Assembly (NCBI GenBank): GCA_048595745.1
Contig: CP184361.1
DNA from: Aquipseudomonas alcaligenes_A
Lineage (GTDB): Bacteria > Pseudomonadota > Gammaproteobacteria > Pseudomonadales > Pseudomonadaceae
Direction: 5' to 3' (one strand)
DNA: 64,000 bases
A model generated the notes under the pieces. That model saw only the letters and a list, made by a program, of their open reading frames with translations. It searched no databases and was not told where the DNA came from. Shown here in pieces: positions 35,690-44,111 of this stretch. The stretch's first letter is position 1. Each line of letters begins with the position of its first letter. The position numbers and the translations under genes were made by a program.

Positions 35690-35708
35690 CTTTGAACGTA
35701 GCAGCGAA

Positions 35709-36101
35709 TTAACGCTTGGAGTACTGCGGACGCTTACGCGCTTTACGCAGACCCACTTTCTTACGCTCGACTTCACGGGCGTCACGAGTGACGTAGCCGG
35801 CTTTACGCAGCGGGCTGCGCAGGCTTTCGTCGTACTCGATCAGAGCGCGAGTGATGCCGTGACGGATGGCACCGGCCTGACCACTGACACCACCACCGAG
35901 AACGGTGACGTAGATGTCGAACTTCTCGGTGGTCTCGGTCAGCTCCAGCGGCTGACGCACGACCATGCGAGCGGTCTCGCGGCCGAAGAAGTTATCCAGG
36001 CTGCGGTTGTTGATGGAGATCTTGCCAGTACCCGGGCGCAGGAATACGCGCGCGGTTGCAGTCTTGCGACGGCCAGTGCCGTAGTTTTGAGTCGCCGACA
36101 T
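35709..36101 (-). CDS. rpsI: 30S ribosomal protein S9
   Basis: 130 aa, standard length. N-terminal YGTGRRKTATARVFLRPG and the basic C-terminal tail KRPQYSKR, which reaches the P-site tRNA, are intact. It follows rplM by 14 bases. Confidence 0.99.
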   Translation of the reverse strand: MSATQNYGTGRRKTATARVFLRPGTGKISINNRSLDNFFGRETARMVVRQPLELTETTEKFDIYVTVLGGGVSGQAGAIRHGITRALIEYDESLRSPLRKAGYVTRDAREVERKKVGLRKARKRPQYSKR

Positions 36102-36115
36102 AATGAACTATTCCG

Positions 36116-36544
36116 TTAAATCTTCAGTTCTTGGGGCTGCTGAGCGGTGTGCGGGTGGTTGGCACCCTTGTACACCTTCAGCTTGCGATACATGTCGCGA
36201 CCCAGCGGGTTCTTCGGCAGCATGCCCTTGACCGCGGTCTCGATCACGCGCTCGGGGGCCTTGGCGATCAGCTTCTCGAAGCTGATTTCCTTGATGCCGC
36301 CCGGGAAGCCGGAGTGCGAGTAGTACATCTTGTCGCTGGTCTTGGCACCGGTGACACGCACCTGCTCGGCGTTGATCACGACAATGTAGTCGCCGGTATC
36401 AACGTGCGGGGTGTATTCCGGCTTGTGCTTGCCGCGCAGACGGCTGGCGATTTCGGTGGCCAGACGACCCAGGGTCTGACCTGCAGCGTCGACGACGTAC
36501 CAGTCGCGCTTAACAGTTTCCGGTTTTGCAGTAAAAGTCTTCAT
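36116..36544 (-). CDS. rplM: 50S ribosomal protein L13
   Basis: 142 aa, standard length. Signature: WYVVDAAGQTLGRLATEIA, YTPHVDTGDYIVVINAE and GMLPKNPLGRDMYRKLKVY. First gene of the rplM-rpsI operon with a clear sigma-70 promoter upstream. Confidence 0.99.
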   Translation of the reverse strand: MKTFTAKPETVKRDWYVVDAAGQTLGRLATEIASRLRGKHKPEYTPHVDTGDYIVVINAEQVRVTGAKTSDKMYYSHSGFPGGIKEISFEKLIAKAPERVIETAVKGMLPKNPLGRDMYRKLKVYKGANHPHTAQQPQELKI

Positions 36545-36585
36545 TCGCTATAGCCTCAGGGGCCGCCCTGAAAATAAGACGGCGG

Positions 36586-36614
36586 ATCTTACTGAATAGT
36601 GCTTGCTTTGACAA
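36586..36614 (-). promoter_or_regulatory. Promoter of rplM-rpsI
   Basis: TTGTCA (36609-36614) and TAAGAT (36586-36591) on the minus strand, spaced by 17 bases, 42 bases before the rplM ATG. An overlapping TTGACC/TATTCA pair is also possible. Confidence 0.75.
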
Positions 36615-36686
36615 GGTCAAAGGCAGCCGGAAACAGACGCTATCGGGGGCTCGGGTCAGCGCGTCCGCCACGGCGGGAGTTTCGGT

Positions 36687-36732
36687 GGGCTAGGCATCCC
36701 CACCTTCCTTCTCGCACGGGCTAGGCATCCCC
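36687..36732. repeat. 15-bp direct repeat upstream of the aldo/keto reductase gene
   Basis: GGGCTAGGCATCCCC occurs exactly twice, at 36687-36701 and 36718-36732, 31 bases apart, in the 277-bp gap between rplM and the aldo/keto reductase gene. Both copies are upstream of the candidate promoter of the reductase gene (36760-36788). Confidence 0.75.
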
Positions 36733-36759
36733 GCCGAGAAAGCCGCGGAATTATGCCGA

Positions 36760-36788
36760 TTGCTGCAAAAATAGCAACCTACTTTATG
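36760..36788 (+). promoter_or_regulatory. Promoter candidate of the aldo/keto reductase gene
   Basis: TTGCTG (36760-36765) and TTTATG (36783-36788) spaced by 17 bases, 33 bases before the start codon. Confidence 0.55.
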
Positions 36789-36821
36789 CTTGGCCTTTGC
36801 CGTTGAACCGAGGAGCAGCAC

Positions 36822-37859
36822 ATGGAATATCGCCAACTGGGCCGCAGCGATCTGCAGGTCAGCGCCCTGTGCCTGGGCAGCATGACCTGGGGCGAGCAGA
36901 ACAGCGAGGCCGAGGGCTTCGCCCAGATCGACCGCGCCAAGGCCTGCGGCATCAACTTCCTCGATACCGCCGAGATGTACCCGGTCCCGCCGCGCCGCGA
37001 CACCTACGGCGCCACCGAACGCATCATCGGCAACTACTTCAAAGCCCGCGGCGACCGCGCCGACTGGGTGCTGGCGAGCAAGGTCGCCGGCCCCGGCAAC
37101 GGTATCGACTACATCCGCGGCGGCCAACTCAAGCACAACCGCCAGCACATAGTCGCGGCGCTGGACGACAGCCTCAAGCGCCTGCAGACCGACTGGATCG
37201 ACCTCTACCAGCTGCACTGGCCGGAGCGCAGCACCAACTTCTTCGGCCAGCTTGGCTATCGCCACCAGGAACAGGACTTCACCCCACTGCAGGCAACCCT
37301 GGAAGTGCTGGGTGAACAGGTCAAGGCCGGCAAGATCCGCCACATCGGCCTGTCCAACGAGACGGCCTGGGGCACCATGACGTACCTGCAACTGGCCGAC
37401 CAGCTGGGCCTGCCGCGCGCGGTGTCGATCCAGAACCCCTACAACCTGCTCAACCGCAGCTTCGAGGTCGGCCTGGCCGAAGTCGCCATGCGCGAACAGT
37501 GCGGGCTACTGGCTTACTCGCCGCTGGCCTTCGGCATGCTCTCGGGCAAATACGAGAACGGCGCGCGCCCGGCCAATGCCCGCATCACCCTGTTCAGCCG
37601 CTTCGCCCGTTACACCAACCCGCAGGCCATCACCGCCTGCAGCCGCTACGTAACGCTGGCCAAGGAGCATGGCCTGGCCCCGGCGCAGATGGCCCTGGCC
37701 TTCGTCACCCGCCAGCCCTTCGTCACCAGCAACATCATCGGCGCCACCAGCCTGGAGCAACTGGAGAGCAACCTCGGCAGCCTGAGCCTGGAACTGAGCG
37801 ACGAACTGCTGGACGCCATCGAGGCGATTCACCGCGAACAGCCCAACCCGGCGCCCTGA
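36822..37859 (+). CDS. NADP(H)-dependent aldo/keto reductase, Tas-like
   Basis: 345 aa TIM-barrel oxidoreductase. The catalytic tetrad is visible: Asp and Tyr in FLDTAEMYPVP (near 48 and 53), Lys in VLASKVAG and His in YQLHWPE. The long Tas-type insertion (STNFFGQLGYRHQEQDFTPL) and the C-terminal NIIGATSLEQLESNL cofactor motif place it with E. coli Tas. The substrate is unknown. GAGGAG lies about eight bases before the ATG. Single gene ending in a terminator shared with the convergent acyl-CoA dehydrogenase. Confidence 0.93.
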   Translation: MEYRQLGRSDLQVSALCLGSMTWGEQNSEAEGFAQIDRAKACGINFLDTAEMYPVPPRRDTYGATERIIGNYFKARGDRADWVLASKVAGPGNGIDYIRGGQLKHNRQHIVAALDDSLKRLQTDWIDLYQLHWPERSTNFFGQLGYRHQEQDFTPLQATLEVLGEQVKAGKIRHIGLSNETAWGTMTYLQLADQLGLPRAVSIQNPYNLLNRSFEVGLAEVAMREQCGLLAYSPLAFGMLSGKYENGARPANARITLFSRFARYTNPQAITACSRYVTLAKEHGLAPAQMALAFVTRQPFVTSNIIGATSLEQLESNLGSLSLELSDELLDAIEAIHREQPNPAP

Positions 37860-37865
37860 AACGAG

Positions 37866-37890
37866 AAAGCCCGGCCAGAGCCGGGCTTTT
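37866..37890. terminator. Bidirectional terminator, aldo/keto reductase and acyl-CoA dehydrogenase
   Basis: AAAGCCCGG (37866-37874) with CCGGGCTTT (37881-37889), T-run to 37890, between the convergent stops at 37859 and 37905. Confidence 0.85.
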
Positions 37891-37904
37891 CGCATCCGCC
37901 GTCC

Positions 37905-39041
37905 TTACAGGGCGCGGCTGATGATTTCCTTCATGATCTCGTTGGTACCGGCATAGATGCGCTGAACCCGCGAGTCGGCCCAGGCGCGGGCGATCGGGTA
38001 CTCCCACATGTAGCCGTAGCCGCCGTGCAGCTGCACGCACTCGTCGATCACCTTGCATTGCAGGTCGGTGCCCCAGTACTTGAGCATCGCCGCGGTCGGC
38101 ACATCGAGCTTCTTGTTCAAGTGCAGCTCCAGGCAGCGATCGACGAACACGCGACCGACCTGAATCTCGGTGGCCATTTCGGCCAGCTTGAAGCGGGTGT
38201 TCTGGAAATCCGCCACCGCCCGGCCGAAGGCCTTGCGCTCGCGGGTGTAGTCCAGCGTCCACTTCAGCGCCGCCTCGGCCGAAGCAATGGCGCCAACGCC
38301 GACGGTCAGGCGCTCCTGCGGCAGCTCCTGCATCAGGTAGACGAAGCCCATGCCCTCCTTGCCCAGCAGGTTGGCCTTGGGAATGCGCACATCCTGGAAG
38401 AACAGCTCGGAGGTGTCCTGCGCCTTCATGCCGACCTTCTCCAGGCGCTTGCCCTTGGAGAAACCGGGCGTCTTGGCATCCACCAGGAACAGGCTGATGC
38501 CCTTGGCGCCCGCCTTGGCATCAGTCTTAGCCACGACGATGACCAGGTCGGCCAGCCAGCCGTTGGTGATGAAGGTCTTCGAACCGTTGATCACATACTC
38601 GTCACCATCCAGCACGGCGGTGGTCTTCACCCCCTGCAGGTCGGAGCCGGTACCCGGCTCGGTCATGGCGATGGCGGTAACCAGCTCGCCACTGACCAGC
38701 TTGGGCAGGTAGTACTGTTTCTGCTCTTCACTGCCGTAATGCAGGATGTAGGGCGCGACGATATCCGAGTGCAGGGAGAAGCCGACACCGGTCAGGCCCA
38801 GGCGAGCCTGCTCCTCGATCACCACAGCGCTGTAGAGGAAGTCCGCGGCCATGCCACCGTACTCCTCCGGGATGTGCGAGCAGAGCATGCCGGCCTCGCC
38901 CGCCTTGTTCCACAACGCGCGGTCGATATGACCATCCTTCTCCCATTGCGCATGGAAGGGCACGGCCTCCTGCTCGAAGAACTTGCGCACGGACTCGCGG
39001 AACAGCTCGTGCTCGGGGCTGAACAGGGTTCTTGGAATCAT
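37905..39041 (-). CDS. Acyl-CoA dehydrogenase family protein
   Basis: 378 aa, full length. FAD-dependent dehydrogenase of acyl-CoA thioesters. Visible: AMTEPGTGSDLQGVKT (FAD-binding), FITNGWLADL, the C-terminal helical domain with QLHGGYGYMWEYPIARAWADSRVQRIYAGTNEIMKEII, where the Glu of the TNE motif is the likely catalytic base. Chain-length preference cannot be read from sequence. ATG 39041 gives the usual MIPRTLFSPEHELFRESVRKFF. It diverges from the GlxA-type regulator gene, which may control it. Confidence 0.93.
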   Translation of the reverse strand: MIPRTLFSPEHELFRESVRKFFEQEAVPFHAQWEKDGHIDRALWNKAGEAGMLCSHIPEEYGGMAADFLYSAVVIEEQARLGLTGVGFSLHSDIVAPYILHYGSEEQKQYYLPKLVSGELVTAIAMTEPGTGSDLQGVKTTAVLDGDEYVINGSKTFITNGWLADLVIVVAKTDAKAGAKGISLFLVDAKTPGFSKGKRLEKVGMKAQDTSELFFQDVRIPKANLLGKEGMGFVYLMQELPQERLTVGVGAIASAEAALKWTLDYTRERKAFGRAVADFQNTRFKLAEMATEIQVGRVFVDRCLELHLNKKLDVPTAAMLKYWGTDLQCKVIDECVQLHGGYGYMWEYPIARAWADSRVQRIYAGTNEIMKEIISRAL

Positions 39042-39182
39042 TGTTACACCTGTGTCTGAGTGGTCATTGGGTGAGACCCACTCTAGGCCAGGGCTCGTGC
39101 CGGCGGCACTGGACACATGCGACAAAAAATAAGACGATCCAGCCACCTGATGACCGTTTAATCACTAATAAGAACAATAGCC

Positions 39183-40166
39183 ATGTCGCCCATACGCATC
39201 GCCATACTCGCTACCGATGGCGTGTTCGCCGCCACCCTGATGCAGGCGCGCGATTTCTTCCACATGGCCGGGCTGCGCCACAGTAAGCAGCAGGGCCTGG
39301 GCCCCACATCCGCCTTCCAGATCCGCGTGGTCAGCCCGGACGGACAGGCGGTGACCAGCTTCAGCGAGGCAGTGATCCCGGTGGATGGCCACCTGGGCGA
39401 GGCCGAGGTAATCATCCTGCCGGCCTTCTGGGGCGACTTCGACGCTCTCTGCCGACGCTGCCCCGAGGTGCTGCCCTGGCTGCGTGAACGGCACGCCGCC
39501 GGCAGCGCCATCTGCGGCGAGGCCACCGGGGTCTTCTGGATGGCCCAGGCCGGCCTGCTCGATGGCAAGGAAGCGACCACCTACTGGCGCTTTTTCCGCG
39601 AATTCGCCGAGCGCTTCCCGCGCGTGCTGCTGAACCAGGACAAGCACCTATCGGACGCCGACAACCTGTACTGCGCCGGCGGCGTCACCTCGGCCTGCGA
39701 CCTCTACATCTACCTGATCGAACGTTACTGCGGCGCCGGCATCGCCCAGGGCGTGGCGCGCGACATCCTCTATGAGACCCAGCGCAGCTACAGCCCGGGG
39801 CGTATCGGCTTCGGCGGGCAGAAGTTGCACCAGGACGTGGCCATCCTGCAGGTACAGCAGTGGCTGGAGGAACACTTCGCCGAGAAGTTCCGCATCGAGG
39901 ACGTGGCGCGCCAGCACGGCATGAGCATCCGCAACTTCATGCGGCGCTTCCAGGCGGCGACCGGCGACAAGCCGCTGCACTACCTGCAGCGCCTGCGTAT
40001 CGAAACGGCCAAGGGCCTGCTCTCCTCTACCCGCAAGAGCATCAAGACCATAAGCTATGAGGTCGGCTACGACGACGCCAGCTTCTTCGCCCGCCTGTTC
40101 CGCCAGCACGCCGGGCTGTCGCCCAACCAGTACCGCCGCCAGTTCCAGCACAAGGACGGCGCCTGA
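39183..40166 (+). CDS. GlxA family transcriptional regulator (DJ-1/PfpI plus AraC HTH)
   Basis: 327 aa. The N-terminal DJ-1/PfpI-like domain (1-185) contains the elbow region AAGSAICGEATGVFWMAQAGLLDGKEATTYW with a Cys in the usual place. The C-terminal AraC-type double HTH (about 222-320) contains FRIEDVARQHGMSIRNFMRRFQAATGDKPLHYL and IKTISYEVGYDDASFFARLFRQHAGLSPNQYRR. Such regulators often respond to amines, choline-derived compounds or unknown ligands. It lies divergently 141 bases from the acyl-CoA dehydrogenase gene, suggesting but not proving that it regulates that gene. Confidence 0.93.
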   Translation: MSPIRIAILATDGVFAATLMQARDFFHMAGLRHSKQQGLGPTSAFQIRVVSPDGQAVTSFSEAVIPVDGHLGEAEVIILPAFWGDFDALCRRCPEVLPWLRERHAAGSAICGEATGVFWMAQAGLLDGKEATTYWRFFREFAERFPRVLLNQDKHLSDADNLYCAGGVTSACDLYIYLIERYCGAGIAQGVARDILYETQRSYSPGRIGFGGQKLHQDVAILQVQQWLEEHFAEKFRIEDVARQHGMSIRNFMRRFQAATGDKPLHYLQRLRIETAKGLLSSTRKSIKTISYEVGYDDASFFARLFRQHAGLSPNQYRRQFQHKDGA

Positions 40167-40180
40167 AGGGCAGTTGATGT

Positions 40181-40230
40181 GTAGGGCGGGTAAAACCCGC
40201 GAGTGGCCCTACGGGTTTCACCCGCCCTAC
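40181..40230. repeat. Palindromic GTAGGG element (copy 2)
   Basis: Arms 40181-40199 (GTAGGGCGGGT...AACCCG) and 40212-40230 are reverse complements over 19 bases with one mismatch, around a 12-base loop. It has the same GTAGGG(C/T)GG termini as the copies at 2209 and 50310. It lies 15 bases downstream of the GlxA-type regulator gene and upstream of a separate terminator. Confidence 0.8.
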
Positions 40231-40235
40231 AAATC

Positions 40236-40274
40236 AAAACGCCGCGCCCCTCAGAAGGAAGGCGCGGCGTTTTT
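40236..40274. terminator. Bidirectional terminator between the GlxA-type regulator and zapE
   Basis: AAAACGCCGCGCC (40236-40248) pairs with GGCGCGGCGTTTT (40261-40273), with T-runs in both directions, between convergent genes. Confidence 0.9.
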
Positions 40275-40296
40275 TCTGACCGACCCGGGGCTGGCG

Positions 40297-41388
40297 TTAC
40301 GGCTTGTGCGGACGCGACAGGAACTCGTGCGACTGCATCTCCAGCAGGCGGCTGAGAGTGCGCTGGAACTCGAAGTTCAGGCGGCCGCCGCTGTACAGGT
40401 CCTTCAGCTCCACCTCGGCGGAGATGATCAGCTTGACGTTGCGGTCGTAGAACTCGTCGACCAGGTTGATGAAGCGCCGCGCCATATCGTCCTTGGCCAC
40501 GCTCATCTGCTCGACATTGGACAGGATCACCGCGTGGTAGATCTTGCCCAGCTCGATGTAGTCGTTCTGGCTGCGCGGGCCGTCGCACAGCTCGCGGAAG
40601 TCGAACCAGGCGATGTCGTCGCCCTCCTTGCGCGCCACGATCGGGCGGTTCTCGATCATCAGCGTCTTGTTCTCATCCACCACGCAGTGCTCCGGCAGCA
40701 GGCTGCGGAAGCTCTTTTCCAGACTGATCTCGGCCTCGGCGTCCAGCGGGAAGTGGAACAGCTCTGCCTGCTCCAGGGCGCGCAGGCGGTAGTCCACGCC
40801 GCTGTCGACGTTGACGATCTCGGTGTGCTCCTTGAGCAGGGCGATGGCCGGCAGGAAGCGCGCGCGCTGCAGGCCGTCGCGGTACAGACCGTCCGGCACG
40901 ATGTTGGAGGTGGCCACCAGGCTCACGCCGTTCTTGAACAGCTCTTCCAACAGGGTGGCGAGGATCATCGCGTCGGTGATGTCGCTGACGAAGAACTCGT
41001 CGAAGCAGATCACTCGCGCCTCGTCGGCGAAGCGCTTGCCGATGATGGTCAGCGGATTCTTCTCGCCCTTGAGGGTGCGCATTTCCTCGTGCACGCGCTT
41101 CATGAAGCGGTGGAAGTGGGTGCGCATCTTCTGCTCGAACGGCAGCGCATCGAAGAAGGTGTCGACCAGATAGGTCTTGCCGCGGCCGACGCCACCCCAG
41201 AAGTAGATACCCTTGATCGGCCCCTGGCGCTTCTTGCCGAACAGCTTGCCGAGCAGGCCGGACGCCTTGGAGTCGGCCACCAGCTCGTCGTACAGACGCT
41301 GCAGGTGACGCACGGCGTTTTCCTGTGCGGCATCGTGGAAGAAGTCCGGCCGCTTCAGATCGGCCTGATAACGCTCAAGAGGAGTCAT
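40297..41388 (-). CDS. zapE: Cell division ATPase ZapE (AFG1-like)
   Basis: 363 aa AAA-type ATPase. Walker A is GGVGRGKTYLVD (about 65-76) and Walker B CFDEFFVSDITDA; the sensor segment TSNIVPDGLYRDGLQR follows. In E. coli ZapE associates with the Z ring under stress or low oxygen. Mitochondrial homologue AFG1/LACE1 handles respiratory-chain subunits. Likely a single gene upstream of nothing else on its strand; 76 bases downstream of trpS... that is, zapE is read away from trpS's stop side on the same strand order zapE after trpS. Confidence 0.93.
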   Translation of the reverse strand: MTPLERYQADLKRPDFFHDAAQENAVRHLQRLYDELVADSKASGLLGKLFGKKRQGPIKGIYFWGGVGRGKTYLVDTFFDALPFEQKMRTHFHRFMKRVHEEMRTLKGEKNPLTIIGKRFADEARVICFDEFFVSDITDAMILATLLEELFKNGVSLVATSNIVPDGLYRDGLQRARFLPAIALLKEHTEIVNVDSGVDYRLRALEQAELFHFPLDAEAEISLEKSFRSLLPEHCVVDENKTLMIENRPIVARKEGDDIAWFDFRELCDGPRSQNDYIELGKIYHAVILSNVEQMSVAKDDMARRFINLVDEFYDRNVKLIISAEVELKDLYSGGRLNFEFQRTLSRLLEMQSHEFLSRPHKP

Positions 41389-41464
41389 GCTGGGAACTTC
41401 GGTAACAAAAACGGGGCGGTCACTTTAGCGACGCACCCCGTGCTTGGCAATCATGCCGTGCGCT

Positions 41465-42811
41465 TCATTCCTGCGGGGCGAGCGCCTCATGCAGGCGGGC
41501 GATGGCCTGCTGCAGCGCGCCGGCATCGGCGAAGGCCGGGCTGTCGCCGATCTGCTCGTCGCCCAGCCACACCGAGAAGCTCAGCCCCTCACTGCGCACA
41601 TCCAGCTCGGCGCCGGACTGCAGGGCCTTGCTGGCCTGGCCGGCGGCCTTGCCATCGGCAAAGGACTTCGACAGCAGCAGCTGCTCGCCGGCGGCATCCA
41701 GCAGGCGGAAGCGGAAGCTGCCGTCGTCGTCGCGGAAGCTGACGAAGCGCGCGCTCTTGGCCGCTTTCTTCTTCTCGCCACCCGCCACCTGCACCTGCTC
41801 GCGGAACGAGCGCAGGCCGACCGCCTCGCGCAGCTCGCCAAGGAACGGGGTGGCGATCCTGCGCGCCTTGGCCGCGCCGGCGAGGAGGATGTCCTCCAGG
41901 TCGGCAGGACGGGCGATCAGCGCGTTGTAGCGCTCGCGCGCCTCACCCAGTTCGTTTTCCAGCAGCTGATACAGGCGGTTCTTCGCCTCGCCCCAGGCCA
42001 GGCCGCCTTCCAGCTCGGCGCGGAACTCGGCCTGCTGCGCCTGGCTGGCGAAGGCCTGGTACAGGGTGAACAGGTGCGAGCCGTCAGCATCCTTGGGCTC
42101 GCCCGGCAGCTTGGAGTCGGTGACGATGCGAGCGATGGCGTCCTTCAGCTGCTTGGCCGTGCCGAACAGCGGGATGGTGTTGTCGTAGCTCTTGCTCATC
42201 TTGCGCCCGTCGAGGCCGGGCAGGGTCGCCACTTCTTCCTCGATCACCGCCTCAGGCAGGGTGAACAGCTCACGGCCCTGGCCGAACAGGTGGTTGAAGC
42301 GCTGGCCGATGTCGCGCGCCATTTCCACGTGCTGGATCTGGTCGCGGCCGACCGGCACCTTATGCGCGTTGAACATCAGGATGTCCGCCGCCATCAGTAC
42401 CGGGTAGCTGAACAGGCCCATGGTCACGCCGGCATCCGGGTCTTCACCGGCCTCGACGTTCTTGTCCACCGAGGCCTTGTAGGCATGAGCGCGGTTGAGC
42501 AGCCCCTTGCCAGCGACACAGGTGAGCAGCCAGCACAGCTCGGGGATCTCGGGAATGTCGGACTGGCGATAGAAGGTCGCCTTGTCGGTATCCAGACCCA
42601 GCGCCAGCCAGGTGGCAGCGATCTCCAGGCGCGAACGCTGGATACGTGCCGGGTCATCGCACTTGATCAGCGCGTGGTAGTCGGCGAGGAAATAGAAGGA
42701 ATCGGCGTCGGCGGCGCGGCTGGCAACGATGGCCGGGCGAATGGCGCCGGCGTAGTTGCCCAGGTGCGGGGTGCCGGTGGTAGTGATACCGGTGAGGATA
42801 CGGGTGGTCAT
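41465..42811 (-). CDS. trpS: Tryptophan--tRNA ligase with C-terminal extension
   Basis: 448 aa, about 110 residues longer than the E. coli enzyme. The class I HIGH-like motif is TPHLGNYAG (14-22), and the KMSKS motif is intact (GRKMSKSYDN). The catalytic and anticodon-binding parts end near residue 335. The tail contains a segment resembling the DUF1508/YegP fold (SARFVSFRDDDGSFRFRLLDAAGEQLLLSK), a long form that I recall from Pseudomonas. Function of the extension is unknown; tRNA binding is a guess. Confidence 0.95.
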   Translation of the reverse strand: MTTRILTGITTTGTPHLGNYAGAIRPAIVASRAADADSFYFLADYHALIKCDDPARIQRSRLEIAATWLALGLDTDKATFYRQSDIPEIPELCWLLTCVAGKGLLNRAHAYKASVDKNVEAGEDPDAGVTMGLFSYPVLMAADILMFNAHKVPVGRDQIQHVEMARDIGQRFNHLFGQGRELFTLPEAVIEEEVATLPGLDGRKMSKSYDNTIPLFGTAKQLKDAIARIVTDSKLPGEPKDADGSHLFTLYQAFASQAQQAEFRAELEGGLAWGEAKNRLYQLLENELGEARERYNALIARPADLEDILLAGAAKARRIATPFLGELREAVGLRSFREQVQVAGGEKKKAAKSARFVSFRDDDGSFRFRLLDAAGEQLLLSKSFADGKAAGQASKALQSGAELDVRSEGLSFSVWLGDEQIGDSPAFADAGALQQAIARLHEALAPQE

Positions 42812-42829
42812 CTGGGTATTCGCTTCAAC

Positions 42830-43519
42830 TTATTGGATACGGGGCTGCACCAGGTCTTTCAGCTCGGGCAACTTGCCGTGAAAAAAGTGGCCGCATTCTG
42901 CCACTTTCAGCAGCTCATGGGCACGCGCCAGCCTGGCGGACCAGGCATAGACGTCCTCGGGTGCGATGACTTCATCCTGTTCGGGCTGAATTACCACGAG
43001 CTCGCCGCCCTGCGGCAGATGCTCTGGCTGCTGCAGGCGATGCACGGCCGGCGCCACCATGAACAGCCTGGGAATGGCCACGCCCTGGTCCTCCAGGCGC
43101 CCGGCCAGCGCACCGGCGACGAAGCCACCGAAGGAGAAACCGAGCAGGGTCAACGGCAGCTCGGGATACTGCGCGCACAGCCAGTGCGCCACGGCCTCGG
43201 CATCGTCGACTTCGCCGCTGCCCATGTCATGACTGCCGGCACTGGCGCCAACACCGCGGTAGTTGAAGCGCAGGGTGTGATACCCCATGTCGCGCACCGC
43301 ACGCTGCAGGGTGGAGACCACCTTGTTGAGCATGGTGCCACCCTGCACCGGGTTGGGATGGCAGATCAGGGCGACGCCGCGGGCGTCAGGAACTTCACAG
43401 CACAGAGCCTCGAGCGAGCCGCAGGGGCCGTCGATGGCAAGAGGGGTTTCGCGGATCAACAGCGGGAACTCCGTGACCCCGGGCGGGGTCGACACGTCTT
43501 GGTTAGGCACATCGCACAA
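42830..43519 (-). CDS. Alpha/beta hydrolase (dienelactone-hydrolase-like), start uncertain
   Basis: Up to 229 aa. Visible are HPNPVQGGTMLNKVV, the nucleophile elbow GFSFGG (Ser), an acid near QPEQDEVIAPEDVYAW and the catalytic His in ECGHFFHG, so the triad is complete. Substrate unknown; members are carboxylesterases of the KANL3/Tex30-like group. The coordinate given is the longest frame, from a TTG with no ribosome site. A TTG at 43459 with GGAG nine bases upstream would give MIRETPLAIDGPCG and a 209-aa protein, which I consider at least as likely. It diverges from zapG and ends 18 bases before trpS. Confidence 0.85.
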   Translation of the reverse strand: MCDVPNQDVSTPPGVTEFPLLIRETPLAIDGPCGSLEALCCEVPDARGVALICHPNPVQGGTMLNKVVSTLQRAVRDMGYHTLRFNYRGVGASAGSHDMGSGEVDDAEAVAHWLCAQYPELPLTLLGFSFGGFVAGALAGRLEDQGVAIPRLFMVAPAVHRLQQPEHLPQGGELVVIQPEQDEVIAPEDVYAWSARLARAHELLKVAECGHFFHGKLPELKDLVQPRIQ

Positions 43520-43594
43520 CAGGGCTTTGCCGCGGTATACAGCGCCGGCGAGAGCCGCTACCGTAAAACAAAGCCGCTTTCAGAGGAAGGACTC

Positions 43595-44029
43595 GTGGAA
43601 CAATCGCTCACCCCCTGGCTGCTGCCCGCCTTGGCCCTGCTCGCCGGCATCGCCATCGGCTTCCTGGCCGCGCGCCTGCTGCCCAACGCTGCCCCTGGCC
43701 GCACCCAGCGCCAGCTGGACGACCTGCAGCAGCGCTTCGACAGCTACCAGAACGAGGTGGTGACCCACTTCAACACCACCGCCAGCCTGGTGAAGAAGCT
43801 CACCCAGAGCTACCAGGAGGTGCAGGAACACCTGTCCCAGGGCGCCAACCGCCTGGCCGCCGACGAACTGACCCGCCAGCGCCTGCTGGCTGCGCTCAAC
43901 ACCGATGAGAGCAAGGCCCCGCGCGAGCGCCTGACCCCGCCGAAGACCAACGAGGCCCCGAAGGACTACGCCCCCAAGGAGCCGGATGCGCCCGGCACCC
44001 TGGACGAGAGCTTCGGCCTTAAGCGCTGA
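43595..44029 (+). CDS. zapG: ZapG/YhcB family inner-membrane protein
   Basis: 144 aa DUF1043 protein: N-terminal transmembrane helix (about 7-27: LLPALALLAGIAIGFLAARLL), coiled coil (TQRQLDDLQQRFDSYQNEV) and a proline-rich disordered tail. The homologue in E. coli and Haemophilus links cell division with envelope growth. The GTG at 43595 has GAGGAAGG about six bases upstream, which decides the start. Single gene with its own terminator. Confidence 0.9.
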   Translation: MEQSLTPWLLPALALLAGIAIGFLAARLLPNAAPGRTQRQLDDLQQRFDSYQNEVVTHFNTTASLVKKLTQSYQEVQEHLSQGANRLAADELTRQRLLAALNTDESKAPRERLTPPKTNEAPKDYAPKEPDAPGTLDESFGLKR

Positions 44030-44044
44030 CCGGCAGTCCCCCAG

Positions 44045-44070
44045 AAGCCCCGCACTGGCGGGGCTTTTTT
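44045..44070 (+). terminator. Terminator of zapG
   Basis: AAGCCCCGC (44045-44053), loop ACTG, GCGGGGCTT (44058-44066), then a T run to 44070. The same hairpin occurs in inverted orientation at 44112-44137. Confidence 0.92.
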
Positions 44071-44111
44071 ATGGGCATCGATAGCGGACGCGCCGGCCTT
44101 CGACCGCGCAC

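Noticed and set aside
41444..43594. Plus-strand frame running into zapG, suggesting an 861-residue protein
   Set aside because: Only the last 144 residues resemble a protein family; the rest is the antisense of trpS and the hydrolase. The GTG at 43595 has a good ribosome site.
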